Of a DNA stretch of 64,000 nucleotides, positions 1-11,404 are shown in pieces. The stretch is from Tulasnella sp. 424 (lineage: Eukaryota > Basidiomycota > Agaricomycetes > Cantharellales > Tulasnellaceae): assembly GCA_019633425.1 (NCBI GenBank), contig WSUB01000154.1, positions 32,870 through 96,869 on the forward strand, read 5' to 3'. Both the position numbers and the translations under genes were made by a program. The first letter of the stretch is position 1. Each line of letters opens with the position of its first letter. The notes beneath the pieces were generated by a model, which saw only the letters and a list, made by a program, of their open reading frames with translations, was not told the DNA's origin and made no database searches.

Positions 1-100
1 CGGTGGGATTCTCTTGTTTAGTTTTGTAGACGTCCGGTAGAACTCCTCACAAGCAAGTTCTGACTGTCAGGTTAACCTTGCCTTCGGTCGCTGAGTGAGT
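1..100 (+). repeat. Direct repeat, copy a (cut by window start)
   Basis: This stretch resembles 4868-4997, 12928-13060 and 17717-17850. Shared landmarks are a GTTTAG..AGACGTCCGG core, a CAAG(T/C)AAGTT stretch and a CGACTGTCAGG-like stretch. It lies directly upstream of the gene A copy 1 promoter, as copy c does for gene A copy 2. The left end is lost at the window edge. Confidence 0.6.
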
Positions 101-267
101 GGGACGCGAGTTTGAGTTGCCGAAGTCGCCGCGTCGGATTTGTCGCGGGTGTCACGGCGACAACCGGGGACAAAACCTTTGCCCCGCTTCATTCAACCAA
201 CAACGCTCAAGGTGAAGTTTGGCTACACTCGGGCAGGACAAAGACGACGTTTTGTTCTGCCCCCAGT

Positions 268-557
268 GTATATATTGCCACCTCACTCCTCACCTGTCTC
301 TCTTACCTCGCGTCCCCCCCCTCTTCCCCTTCATCATCCACCGTCGACTCTATCAACCTTCAACGCAAAGACCTTATTTTCCTGAACGTTGGCGGCAGGT
401 AAATGATAAGCCATATTTACTTTTATCGAACTTATAGTCTAATTCATTATATTGACTTTTCTGTAGTTGTTTGTCTTCGGAATTTCTCTGCAAGCAGAGT
501 TGGATCGCCATCAATCGTCGAGCGTTCTACGGAGTCACCCCGAGTAACCTTTTCAAG
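268..557 (+). promoter_or_regulatory. Gene A copy 1 promoter and 5' UTR intron
   Basis: A TATA-like TGTATATATT lies at 268-277. It is followed by a pyrimidine-rich leader and a 68-nt intron-like segment at 399-466 (GTAAAT..CTGTAG) before the first in-frame ATG at 558. The same arrangement, with a 68-nt GTAAGT..CTGCAG segment at 13374-13441, precedes copy 2. That conservation supports a real spliced leader. Confidence 0.55.
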
Positions 558-3248
558 ATGGCGACGCCTTTACGTAGATGTCACGCAATTTTTATCTCTC
601 TCGAACCCACCAACACCAACACCAACCTCGCTCCTGCTCCTGCTCAAGCCACGTCATCGGCTGCACCCACCGTCCCCGCTACCCGTCCGCCTGTACCTTT
701 GCACAGGACTCACGCCACCTTCATCCCTCTCGAACCCGCCCCTACTAACACCGCCGTCCCTCATGCTCCCGCCCAAGCCTCGTCATCGACAGCAACCATC
801 GTCCCCGCCACCCGTCCACCTGCACCTTTACAAAGGACCCATGCGACCTTCATCCCTCTTGAACCCGCCTCTACCAACACCTCCCTCCCTGCTCCCGCTC
901 AAGCCTCGTCGTCGACTGCACCTAGCGTCGCCCCCACACCTTTACAGAGGACGCATGCCACTCTCATCCCTCTCGAACCCGCCCCTACCAACGCCTCCCT
1001 CCTTCCTCCTCCCGCCCAACCCACGTCGTCGACTACACCCAGCGTCGCCCCCCAACCATTAAGCAGGACTTATGCGACCCTGATCTCTCTTGCGCCTCCC
1101 CAACCCACCCCCGCCAGTCTCCCTCCTCCCCCCACCCAAGCGACGTCATCCACTACGCCCATCGTCCCCGCCGCTGTTCCAACGCCCACCCCTTCCGCGT
1201 CCACTTCCACCGCTCCCGTCGCCGAACTCCCCTTCCCTCTGCCCGAGGTGGACATGCTCTACGCATGCAACTACGCTTGCGGACCCCAGCTGTGCGACTG
1301 GTGCGCCAAGAACCGTCCTCCCATCGGCGACGCGAACCCCATCCCCCACTTCATTATCTCCACCATCATTCGACACACCATGCCGCATAGGTTCGAGTCG
1401 CTGGAGCGGATCAAGGACTGGGAGATCGCCACGGGCCTTGTGGACCCACCGAATGTCGGCGAAAGGGATGACGTTGAGTATCAGCCAGGGGGTGACTTCA
1501 AGCCGCCGGCATGGGGTTCGGACAGGGCTCGGCCTAAGAAGTCTTCTATGAAACGCGAAGTGAGTACTACCTGGAGTGATCACCGTGAAGTATGGTCACT
1601 GACTTCACGCTTTGTCCGAACAGTCTACCCGCTTCGCTCCTTACCCAGACCCATCCACCCGAAACGCCCTCGTCCGACGGTCGACGGAGGATATCAAGGC
1701 ATCTCTCGACGAAGCTCACGCCAACCGGATTCAGTCCAACTACGAAGGTCCGGTAGCCATCGGCATTCGGAACGAAATTTCCGATCTCAACATCCCGGGC
1801 GAAAAGCCTTTCAAGTGGGAGCCCGAGTATACTGGCCCACCATCCGACACACTCCCCGAAGATGATACCCTTACCAGCGATACCACCGCCGACGCCGACT
1901 CGATGGAAGAAGACCTTGAAGACGAGGCTGCTGTTGTCGAGCTCGTACTCCCAACTCAAAGCAAGGTAAGACTTTTGCACGTATACTGAGGCCTGGCCTA
2001 AATACTCATACGTTATCTGCTTCTTTCCTTGCACAGAAACGTCGATACGCGGAAGAAGACGACGATAACGACGCCACTATGAACTCATCTCCAACAAAAA
2101 AGCTTCGAACCACGAGAAGGCTCCCTGGCTCCAAGCTCGCTACATTCTCTCTCCCCTCGTTCAAGCTCCCCTCATTTACTCTCACGATCAGCTTCCCATC
2201 CTTCTCCGCCTCATTGGCATTTCCCTCTCCGAGCCGCTCCGCGTCTCCATCGCCAACCTCAACTGCCGTCGCGACCGACTCCTCGTCAGATGGCTCCGAC
2301 CTCGACTCCTCTTCACCTCGCAGGCAACGCTTCGGGAAGAAGAAGCTCCGCTTCCTACTCTCCGACCCATCCTCCCTCCACCCTAAGTTCGGCATCCCCG
2401 ACTCCATCTATTTCCATCACCGCCGACTTAATTCGACCTCCAAGAACGTGCGCAGCCAGAAGAAGAGCAAGGTGTACGTCCCGCAGGACGAGGAGACGTG
2501 GACTCCGGAAGAGATCGAATACGCGGCGCTGGGCAAGGAGGATTGGGATGAGACGCGGAAGACGTCGCTCGAGAGGAAGACCAGCCTCAAAAACCTCCAG
2601 GAGCGCGTCAAGAGGTCAGAGGCGATCGACGCCTCGGCCGAGCGGTTCCAGAAGCTGGTCGACCGATACGAAAGGGATTGCCGGGAGGTCGACCTGACTG
2701 GAGTGAGGGCGCGGTTCATCCGCCCGAGGAGGAACGAGGTGCCGCGGGAGAAGAATAAAGAGGCGATGCCGCGGCTCGGTCTTTGCGACGAGATGCGAAG
2801 GCACTACCCGGCCTTCGACCATCCTGCCTGGGACGGTGTCGATGCGGCCGCCATCGCGGCGTGGACCCGGAGCGACCACTACAAGTTGAGGGTCAACGAG
2901 GTGATGGCTGAGGTGGAGCGCAAGGAGAAGGGGAAGCAGAAGGCGAACGCCGAGCCGGATGAGGCTACGGAGATCGCAACTGTCGTGGACGAGGATGAGG
3001 AGAGGATGCGCCGGGAGTTCTTGGCGGCGGAGGTCGACGAGGTGGAGGCGCCTCGTAGAGGTGGTTCGGGGTCCGCTTGGGGGCCTGCGCCCGGTGAGGG
3101 TGAAGGCGGTCTCGGCAGGCAGATGGCCATGAGCGCTGTCGATTTCGACAGCCAGTGGTCCGCGCCTAGTGCGCCTCATCCCACTGGCTTCGACGACGGG
3201 TGGTCGACGCCGGGTGCTGGTCCCTCCAGTTGGGCCAGCGGATTCTAA
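558..3248 (+). CDS. Gene A copy 1: proline-rich repeat protein of unknown function
   Basis: I do not recognise the family. Exons 558-1559, 1624-1965 and 2037-3248 join in phase 0 and give 851 codons. The N-terminus (about residues 1-220) holds five imperfect repeats of roughly 40 residues built on RTHATFIPLEP followed by P/A/S/T-rich spacer. A Cys cluster C-x3-C-x4-C-x2-C follows near residue 235 and could bind metal. The middle is acidic and ends in a basic segment. The C-terminal half contains a conserved block (FLLSDPSSLHPKFGIPDSIY), charged helical sequence and a Gly/Trp-rich tail. The ATG at 558 is the first in-frame start after the 5' UTR intron. A paralogue at 13533-16127 is nearly identical apart from one fewer repeat. 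No function is proposed. Confidence 0.75.
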
Positions 3249-4440
3249 ATTCCTACCTTACCAACACCCCTCCCCAACATCCTCGACGACGACTAGCAAT
3301 CTTGGCGGAGAGTCAGATCGTCGTCGGGGACTAACTGGGGTGCCGGTGAGGTGGAGTGTGCTATGATGGAGGAAGGAATATCGAGACGGGTTGCAGAGTA
3401 TTTGAAGACCTTCCTTTCCTTTCATCTCTTCCTCCCTTGGCGACGACGGACAACTGTTTCTTTTTTCCTCGCGCTGCTCCCTCTGAATATGGGAGCAGGA
3501 TCGACGCCGCCTGTGAAAGGTAAAGCTCGGGTCTCCTTTTGCTTTCTACCTTGGGGCGCATGGCTGACGTTCTTGTTTCTTCTTTACTTTCAGGCGGCTT
3601 TTCCATACACTATTCCACATCTTTTTTCTTTATTCTATTTCCCTTTCATCATTTCTTCTCCCTATTCTCGCATCTCACATCACTAAGGACTTGCGGCTGG
3701 CCTCGGCTCTGTCGCCTGTTCTCCCCCTCCCCTTCCATCCGAGCTTCCCCAGGGCCCTGCACCAGCAATGCGCGCAGGCCGGGAAAGATCGCGAGCTCGT
3801 TGTCTTGGTACGTGATTTCCTTATGCTTTGGAGTTCGGCTGGTTATTGACCTGATCTGGTCTTTGTTCTCCCCTAATTTAGCTCGTTCGCAACAGCTCGG
3901 CTCCCCACCCCACATTTTCGTTATATTTCCATCACATCTTTTCCTTATTTCACATTTCACTTCATCGCTGTTTCGTTTCCACAATCCTCTGTTCTCTTCA
4001 TCATCCCATTCAACACCATTCCCATTTACCTTCAAGCATCCTTTGTCACTCCCAGTTCATTGTCGTCTGTAGTTGCACCATTTCGATTTTTCCTCTACAT
4101 TCTCAGCTGTTCCCTTAGTGCACTTCCATTTATCCGTATCACGTTCTGTTTTTCTGTTTGTTTCCCACTTCCTACCATCCCCCATCTCCTCGTGTGTTGG
4201 CTTCCTCCATGTATCGTTTCTCTCCCCCTTGTTCATTCTTCCTTCATCGCGTCTCAGCCGTCCCTAATCAACCACCACCGTCACAAAATGTCTTTGTTTC
4301 ATCTTCATTTCCTCTCTCGTCTTTGTGTTTCCTTGTTTCCTGTATTGCTTTGTCTCGTTTCCTTTTCTGGGTTGTCTGTCGTATTGTGTCTTGTGTGAAA
4401 TCCAATTGACTTGAAAATCGTGAACTCGGCCCGGGTCGAC
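3249..4440 (+). other. Pyrimidine-rich 3' region of gene A copy 1 with intron-like segments
   Basis: There is no convincing coding sequence here. The region is strongly C/T-rich. It contains GT..AG segments, for example 3520-3593 (GTAAAG..TTTCAG) and one from about 3808 (GTACGT) to about 3881 (TTTAG). Both are conserved at the equivalent places in the second copy (16128-17330). This suggests a long spliced 3' UTR or a separate non-coding transcript. Transcription is inferred, not seen. Confidence 0.35.
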
Positions 4441-4477
4441 TTTTGCGAGCGTCTAAGGGGGATAATTGATCCCTTCC

Positions 4478-4725
4478 CATACGAGAATCGGTACCTTTCA
4501 CTTTTGCAGGGAATTCAATCCAGCATGTCCGAAGAGGCAATGGTTCAGATTGCACTGAGCTACAGAAACATAAATACTTCCCTGCCCTCGGAGAGCAAGC
4601 CTAGGCCCCGGCCTCGTTATGATCTGGGGAGTGGGTCGACCACGGGCGCTGGATCCGTCGACCTGGGGGATTTCCGAAACGGTGGGTACAATTGGGATAC
4701 ATGTTTATCAAACTTTACTGTGTAT
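4478..4725 (-). pseudogene. Detached 5' remnant of NFS1 (exons 1-2 and promoter-proximal part)
   Basis: On the minus strand this aligns with the start of the intact NFS1 gene (about 28700-28895 plus 29020-29080). Shared features are the end of exon 1, the first intron, the exon 2 start coding [13 protein letters not shown] sequence, and the 5' flank. The presequence is deleted. The intron 1 donor GGTAAGT has become GGGAAGT and the acceptor TTCAG has become TTCGG, so it cannot splice normally. Homology stops inside exon 2 on the side facing gene A. Confidence 0.7.
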
Positions 4726-4867
4726 TTGAGCGTACGCAACAGAATTGTTTATCAGAGCGTCCCTCCACGCGTCTTCGGGCTCGGGGAGGTAATTATGAGC
4801 TGTGTCAGGCGGCCTAGAATCGCGTTGGAATATGGACCAACGTCCAGTATACATACGTTCCCATTAA

Positions 4868-4997
4868 CATCAGAGCGCCTTCCAAACCCACCCCTGCCCC
4901 CATCTGTCAGCTTCTCTAGTTTAGTTTCATAGACGTCCAGCAGCATTCCTCTCAAGTAAGTTCCGACTACTAGGTTGACCTACCTTCAAGAGTTCGT
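4868..4997 (+). repeat. Direct repeat, copy b
   Basis: About 130 bp similar to copies a, c and d, beginning ACATCAGAGCGCC and running through GACGTCCAGCAG to a CAAGTAAGTTCCGACT-like segment. Together with copy a it brackets gene A copy 1 and the NFS1 remnant. No coding potential was seen. Confidence 0.65.
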
Positions 4998-5009
4998 GGG
5001 CGGACTGGA

Positions 5010-5300
5010 AGAGCGCTTGAATGGTACGTCATACTTGGCGGGGTGTATCGAGATGCGAATCTCCGGGTCTTCTACTGAGCAGAGTACACGTCGCCTTGAG
5101 CTATGAGAGGAAGGATGGCCCTGAGCGCGGTATCGGGTGAAGAAGATGGTGGCATTGGATTCGGGCCACCAGTGGGTTTTGTTGATCCCCCAACTCCCTC
5201 AGCAACCCACCACTCAATGTCGACAGTCGCAGCCCCGCCCGTTCTCTGTTCTACAGCCACGAACTTCTAAGCTATTCCCGAATCTCAACCTCGTCCTCTC
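5010..5300. repeat. Segment shared with 17850-18160, possible acyltransferase/condensation relic
   Basis: About 290 bp are duplicated between the two units. On the minus strand, copy 2 encodes the short peptide ISIHHAKYDGVTI, which fits the HHxxxDG motif of condensation/acyltransferase domains. In this copy the motif has decayed to HPAKYD. No longer open frame supports the assignment, so this is at most a gene relic. Confidence 0.25.
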
Positions 5301-5549
5301 TTCCGTTCTTTAGACGTCCATATCGGCCAGCTTCTTACAACCTAAACAGAGAGTATCGGAGAACTCATTATTAGCACGCGGACAAACGGAGTCTACCGCC
5401 GTCTCGGAATTCCCCGGTCCGGTCATCCAGCTGCAGGGGTCCCTGCTCCAACTTGAAGCATCAATTGATGCTCGAGGTCGGGACACGCACACGTCGTATT
5501 CGCTGGGACAGTGGTTGAACTCGCTGACCTCATCGGAAAGAGCACGGGG

Positions 5550-5766
5550 CACAGATCCAGATTAACGTTTGTGACATTGAAGCCGTGAAGGCGAAAATAG
5601 AGAACGAAAAGGACAAGATTGCATTGGCACAGTATGTGTTCCTCGTGCAGTATATATTACGCCTTTCTAACGCTATCTCTCTCGCAGATATGCCATGGGC
5701 ACTGATAGCGTGAACTACTCGGACGACAATGTCAACGAGTTGGTCAACCAGAACGAGTCTCTCTGA
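5550..5766 (+). pseudogene. Orphan C-terminal gene fragment, unknown
   Basis: Two exon-like pieces join through a GTATGT..CGCAG intron (about 5630-5687). They read as a charged helical peptide (..IEAVKAKIENEKDKIALAQ) followed by YAMGTDSVNYSDDN.. and a stop near 5766. Upstream sequence from about 5444 is open in another frame (..SLGQWLNSLTSSER), so a frameshift or missing exon separates the pieces. I see no start and do not recognise the family. It is most likely the end of a broken gene. Confidence 0.35.
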
Positions 5767-6222
5767 ATGTGCATTCGATTCGATTCGAGGAGAGCGAACG
5801 AAGGGTTTGCCATCTGCCTGGGGTCGTACCAAGTGATCTGAAACGCAGTCTTTAGAATCGCCCTATCATCTGTCAATGAATTAAACTTACTCGTAGAGTC
5901 AGCGGCGGGTGAGGGGGCCGCGGCCACCTCGACATTGGTTCGGCGTGGGCTTGAAAAGTTCTGTGCGAGAAGACGATCGAGAGCCGTCACGAGCTCTCAG
6001 GGAATGAACGGATCGGGGGCGACCAACCAAAACAGAACTGCATATCAGGTTGTGTGTTTATAAGGCAGTGCTAAAGAGAGGGTGATTGAAGTGGAAAAGG
6101 GAATAAAGCATATTTCGGCATTTGCAAAAGCGTTACGACAACGGATAAAATGTCCAAAAACGGGTTAAGCGAAGGGGTATGAAGAAAGGCGGGGAAAAAC
6201 GAAAGACCGAGTGAGTGTGGCG

Positions 6223-9200
6223 CTACTCGACAACTTCGAAACGTGGCCGCTTGGTCTCCCTGTCGTCCTCCACCGCCTCGAGTGCCCTTTTGGCGGAGCC
6301 CGCAGGGTCGGTCATGACAATACCGACAGTAGGATCCAGCGACGGGAAGCCGTTCATCCCATCTGCTGACATACCAAGCAAGTTCAGCATTGCCGAATAC
6401 TGCTCGTCGGAAAGGACTTTGCTGGGCTCTTCCGCTACAGGTCGTGCCATCGTAATTGCTTTGAGGTGCATGAGATGTTTCTGCGATGGACAATCGTTGA
6501 ATTGTGCAGCGTTGGGGAGAGGAGTGGAGATAAAGCAGCGAGCAATCAGGTGACAAGAGCCAGGGATAAGGTAGAGATAAACCCTACCTCGAGCATCGTA
6601 AACAACGACTCCCGTGTGAAAGGCTTCGGTAAGATGTCGTTCATTCCACTTGAGTAGTAAGTGACGACATCGTTTGGCTTGGTGTTGCTCGTCATGGCAA
6701 TGATTGGGGTCATATGGTCAAACTGCCGGATGAGAGATGTTGCCGAGACGCCGTCGAGTTTCGGCATGACAATATCCTTAAGGAAAGGGTGGAAGTGATT
6801 AGATCTGAATGTACGAATTATAAGTGCAAGAGGGCCTGTCAAAGCCTACCATGAGGACGAGGTCGTACTTTTCCAAGTTCATTTTGTTCACTGCACCGGA
6901 ACCATCTACAGCAACGTCGATCGTACAACCTGAGACTTGCAGAAATTTGCTAAAAATCTCTCTGCTGACTTGATCGTCTTCGACCAGGAGTACGCGAGGT
7001 GGATCGGCCCAAGCTGGGGTGAAGGCCCCTTTGCGAATCCGAGGTCGAGAACCACCAGGAGATTCCAGGAGCTCGGTGTTGTCTATTAGATTGGCCGAGA
7101 GGCCGAGACCAGCTCTTGCGGCCGAAGGAGAATTAGAAGGCCTTGGTTCTAATGAACCTTCTTGAATGGTCGCTTTCTGCCTATGGGGATATGTCCATGC
7201 AGTTGCTGGTTGGGAACTGAGGGCCATATCTGGAGTTGCGGAAGGAGAAATAGACGCAGAAGCTTCTTCTTTTTCTCGTTTAGTCACTGGACGAGATCTA
7301 ACGTGGAGTACTCTCCTCGGCGGATTGTAATGTGAGACGATCTCGACACCGGGTTGACCACCTGGCGAAACAACTTGCGGAAGTCCTGATGCAGAGGCTC
7401 GTGTCGACGTCAGATAAGGCGTTATTCCGGGTATTGGGGTCGTTGATGATAGATCGGCAACAGCAGACGTAAGTGGTGCCTCCCGTGCCTGCTTTAACTC
7501 CTCCAAACGCTGCATCGACTCCTGTCTGGCCAAGATTGATCGCTCCATCGGGGACAGTTCAGCCAAAGAGTCATTAACAAGATTCGCGTTGGAGGCGAAT
7601 GATGGCGGACTGCTGTTATTTGTGCCAGCCATGCCGTTGAGATGAGGGAATGAGGAGACATCAGACGCAGGTTGTGCCGGTGCAACACGTTTCAGGTGGT
7701 TGAGGTGTTTCTGCGATGGGTAAATGATCGAGCCGGGCAAGGTTGAGAGGAAGAGCGGAGTTTAAAAGAGGCCAAGTGGTTAGGTGAGAAGAGTTGGGTA
7801 TTGGGTGAAGGTAACCTTACCTCGAGCATCGCAAACAATGACTCCCGTGTAAATGGCTTCGGTAAAATGTCGTTCATTCCGCTTGCGTAGTAAGTGACTA
7901 CATCGTTCGGCTTGCTTTTGCTCGTCATGGCAATAATTGGGGTCATATGGTCAAACTGTCGGATGAGAGATGTTGCCGAGACGCCGTCGAGTTTTGGCAT
8001 GACGATATCCTTAAGGAGAGGGGTGGAATTGATTAGGTCTGAATATGCCGATTGAATGGCAATGAGACCGGTTGAACTTACCATGAGGACGAGGTCGTAC
8101 TTTTCCAAGTTCATTTTATCCACCGCTAGGATACCATCGACAGCAACGTCGATCGTACACCCGGAGACTTGCAGAAATTTGCTAAAGATCTTTCTGCTGA
8201 CTTGATCGTCGTCGACCAGGAGTACGCGAGGTGGAACGACCCAAGCTGGGGTGAAGCGAATCCGAAGTCGAGAACCACCAGGAGATTCCAATAGCTCAGT
8301 ATCATCTGTTGGGTTGACCGTGACACTCGGACCAGCGCTGGTTAGGGGCTGGTTTCCACCAGTGAGCTGGTTCGACTGCCAGCCTTGTTGTGGATGAGGA
8401 GTTTGCGTCTGGAAGAAGATTTCAATAATGTGACTCAGAGAAAATGAGAGAAAATGGAAGGCGGAGAACGGGACGGCGAATAGTGCCAATGGCAATAGGC
8501 CAGTAGAGGGTAGAGGAGTAGCAGCAAGTACCTCGCCGCGAATATGACGATGAAGAGATCACAGTCACGTAAACGACTAAAGATCATGGGAGATCAATTG
8601 GCTCGGCAAAAAAGGATCTGTCTAGCGACAGGGCCAGGCATGAGGAGCCAACTGCCTCAGCAGTTCCGACCAGAACGAAACCGAAGAGACAGACAACAAT
8701 CGCTTACAGCGTTCTGGTTACGTTGTTGAGAGTGGAGAACCGTATCAAAAAACGTTTGCCGTTGTTCGTTCCGGAGAGTGCCGTTGGGCGTTGAGGTTAC
8801 ACCTGGAGGGTGATGCTGAGGTTGGTTGGGGTTGTGGTATTGGGTCGGAATACCGAAGTTGAGACCTTTCGGAGTGATAAAACCACTCATGTCGGCCATT
8901 CTGGTTGGAACGGAAGGTGAGGGGACCGAGGGTGTTGGCTGGCTGAAGGAATGTAATTTAACGACACTCGCAATCTCTTTCTACAGGTGTCGGCAGCTAA
9001 CCTAGGTAATGCAGATTCGACGGTGCGAAGACAGTCAACAGCTGTCGGTCGTTGACTTGGTTGACGGCTCCAACAATTCGCGAGCACAACCTTGAACTCC
9101 TGCGCGTATGACGAAAGGTTGGCTACATCGCTGGGGGATTTTCCTTGTACAATTGCAAGCATTAGCTGAGCATCGAGCTTGATATTGGCAAACGGGATCT

Positions 9201-10208
9201 CGTCTGTTAGTGCCTGAAATTGTGACGGGTCAGCGGGAGGCTGACAAAGAGGTGGCGTTTGACCTTGCAGACTTGCCTCCACCACGAGACAGCCCCAAGA
9301 CCATATATCGTTTGGTAACGATTCTGCAGCTCTCCCCTCAAGCAGGACTTCCGGACTCGAGTACCGTATCGTATACCTGGCGTCATTACCCGTAGTAAAA
9401 CCTGTGGGACCGGTATCTAGAGTTTTCGAGAGACCGAAATCCGCTAACAATGCACGACGATCGGAGTTCACAAGAACATTCCCCTTGCAAACATCGCAAC
9501 AAGGTCAATATCGTAAGACGATGCCTAACATTTGGTACAACGTACCGGTTTTAGGTCTCCGTGACGAATAGGGGCGTTTTGGGTGTGGAGATAAGCGAGG
9601 CCATCGGTTAGGTCACGGACCTAACGGCAAGCTGGATCAGGTCAGCCCGGCCAGAAAACACATTTCCGAACGCACTAAATATAGGCGCTCATTGCGAGAC
9701 GGCCCCGTCTTTGCAATAAAGTCTTTAAGATCGCCATGTTTCATGTACTCGGAGATCAGCAACGCTGTTTTATAGTCGTCCCCGAGGTGAAACCCCAGTA
9801 AGGGAAGGACGTGCGGGTGCCGGAGTCCCGCCCAGACCTTGAGTTCGCGTGCCAATCGCTTCAAAAAATAGGTATCAGAATCCGTCTCAATTCAATAAAA
9901 TACACCGTTTTACTGACAAAAGCAAGTCTGTTCGGTTCGAGAGCCCGAGCACCGAATCGGAGTTTTTTTGCCGCCACGAGTTTGGATGTAGATTTTCCAG
10001 AGTCCAACGTAGCCACCTTGAGTTCACAATAACCACCCACGATCTCTTCATATCCTTGTTCGTATGTGAGTCTCACGATATCTATGAAAAGGTGGTTTAG
10101 AGTGTCAAGGCACTGTTGCTGTGAGCGGGTCGGAGTTGTCAGTTGCAGGGGTCAAGTCAGCATGATGTTTCTTACCAGTGCAGAATGGTCAAGTCGAGAG
10201 TCGCTCAT
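6223..10208 (-). CDS. TKL-type protein kinase fused to two Skn7-type response-regulator receivers
   Basis: Twelve exons are predicted: 10208-10176, 10118-9918, 9858-9676, 9620-9546, 9483-9277, 9213-9002, 8942-8708, 8408-8082, 8009-7821, 7710-6850, 6776-6588 and 6480-6223. They sum to 2970 nt (989 aa) with consistent phases. The kinase module (about 1-303) has a degenerate glycine loop (VGGYCELKV), VAAK lysine, RELKVWAGL helix C, HGDLKPGNVL catalytic loop, DFG and SPE. After a Q/P-rich linker come receiver 1 (about 440-560) and receiver 2 (about 790-905). Both keep the acidic pair, the phosphoacceptor Asp (DIVMPKLDG; D492 and D842), MTS and PKPF. They resemble the Skn7/Prr1 receiver, but no HSF-type DNA-binding domain is encoded. 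A 200-residue linker with a short coiled-coil-like stretch separates the receivers. Intron 5 appears to use a GC donor. The join between kinase and receiver (8707-8409) is inferred from splice signals and frame; separate genes are the alternative. Confidence 0.72.
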
Positions 10209-10346
10209 CGCGGTGGCGGTGGTACGGTCGATGTTGAGATTCTGACGTGGACGGGCGGGTGTAAAGCCAAGGGGGATATGCTATGGGACGGCACTGGTCT
10301 GCATCGTAATCCATTTGTTCGTATTTAAGTGTTTCATTCGTGCCGT

Positions 10347-10354
10347 CTATATAG
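10347..10354 (-). promoter_or_regulatory. TATA element of the kinase-receiver gene
   Basis: CTATATAG is palindromic and lies about 140 nt upstream of the ATG at 10208. The same octamer stands at exactly the same distance upstream of the paralogue's ATG (21447-21454 versus 21308). Conservation of both sequence and spacing supports a core promoter. Confidence 0.55.
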
Positions 10355-10469
10355 AACGTCTCGCACTGCGGCGGAGTAGATGAACCGGCTCGCGGACATA
10401 GCGGAGTAGTTTTTGGTCCGAACCGGAACCTGGAAAGCCGCGAACGTGCAAGGCCTGGTCTGCGCAACG

Positions 10470-11400
10470 GTTCGGGAATTCGTGGTTGATCTCTTTATCT
10501 TCAATCAGTCAACAAAGAACAATACAGGCTAACAGCTACTAGTACTGTGCAGTGAGTGTGTTTACTAGGGAGATGAACGACGGAGCATCGTACTTGAGGC
10601 AGTAGCATTAAACGATACCATGCGGATACACCTTGATCGCTACCATTAATCTCAGGTGGCGCCTCAGGACCCTTTTTTATGCTAACCTTATTATGAGGTC
10701 ATGAAAGGGTCTGGATGGACCAGGACTTAATTCTTCCTGTTTTGGGGTCATGGACCCTGACGTCCTTGGCGTTGCTCGGGTTGTCCCCGAGGGAACGCTA
10801 TTGGCTGCCGGTCAAACGCCTGAGTCACTGCTGTGTTTCATACAAGCTTCCACAGCTCCCGACGAGGTCTCTTCCTGGCCATTGCCGTGGACCAGGTCTC
10901 CTCCCCGGATTATTTTTTGACCAACAGAGCTTCCTGCCACGATCTTCGGTCCTACGTCATAGCTCTTCGGTGATCACGCGTCTCGAGAGCCTGTGGTGTG
11001 TGATGGGTAGCGCTAGCGTAGCTGGGCAATTGCTTTCTGAACACGGGTGGATTACGGTAATAGAGTAGCAACTCCGATTGCATCAAAGACAACATTAGTA
11101 ATATGACAGTTTCCTTCACGGAAAATCGTTTGCTTATCTGACACCGTACTCAGAAGGGCGTTGCCGAAGTTGTGAATCTGACCTGTACTCCTTACTCCGA
11201 CCTCAGTACACCTTTTCCGCCCCCTCCCCGGATTTTAAATTCAAATTATCATAAAAGTATATAGAAAAGTTTGGAATGACCTCGGTTGAACAACCCCAAG
11301 AGTTGTCAGAGTCCCCACCTCTGGAGTCGTCACCTCGCACAACGAACAGGTACAAGCCAGCGGCGAAAGCGAAAGATCCGGATAAAGGAAGATGTTGACG
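10470..11400. other. Intergenic region without recognisable gene
   Basis: This separates the kinase-receiver gene from the NFS1 pseudogene end. An open stretch at 10715-11068 shows no family resemblance and no splice context. I see no RNA gene or repeat shared with other parts of the window. Confidence 0.4.
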
Positions 11401-11404
11401 ATTT

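Noticed and set aside
471..557. N-terminal extension of gene A before 558
   Set aside because: It needs a non-ATG start directly after the 5' UTR intron; the first ATG is at 558.
7692..8495. A separate small single-receiver gene starting near 8495
   Set aside because: The first residues of that frame are intron sequence; an acceptor at 8409 joins the frame to the kinase exon in phase, and the next exons lead into the second receiver.
10715..11068. 117-codon plus-strand ORF in the intergenic region
   Set aside because: No family resemblance and not conserved in the duplicated unit.
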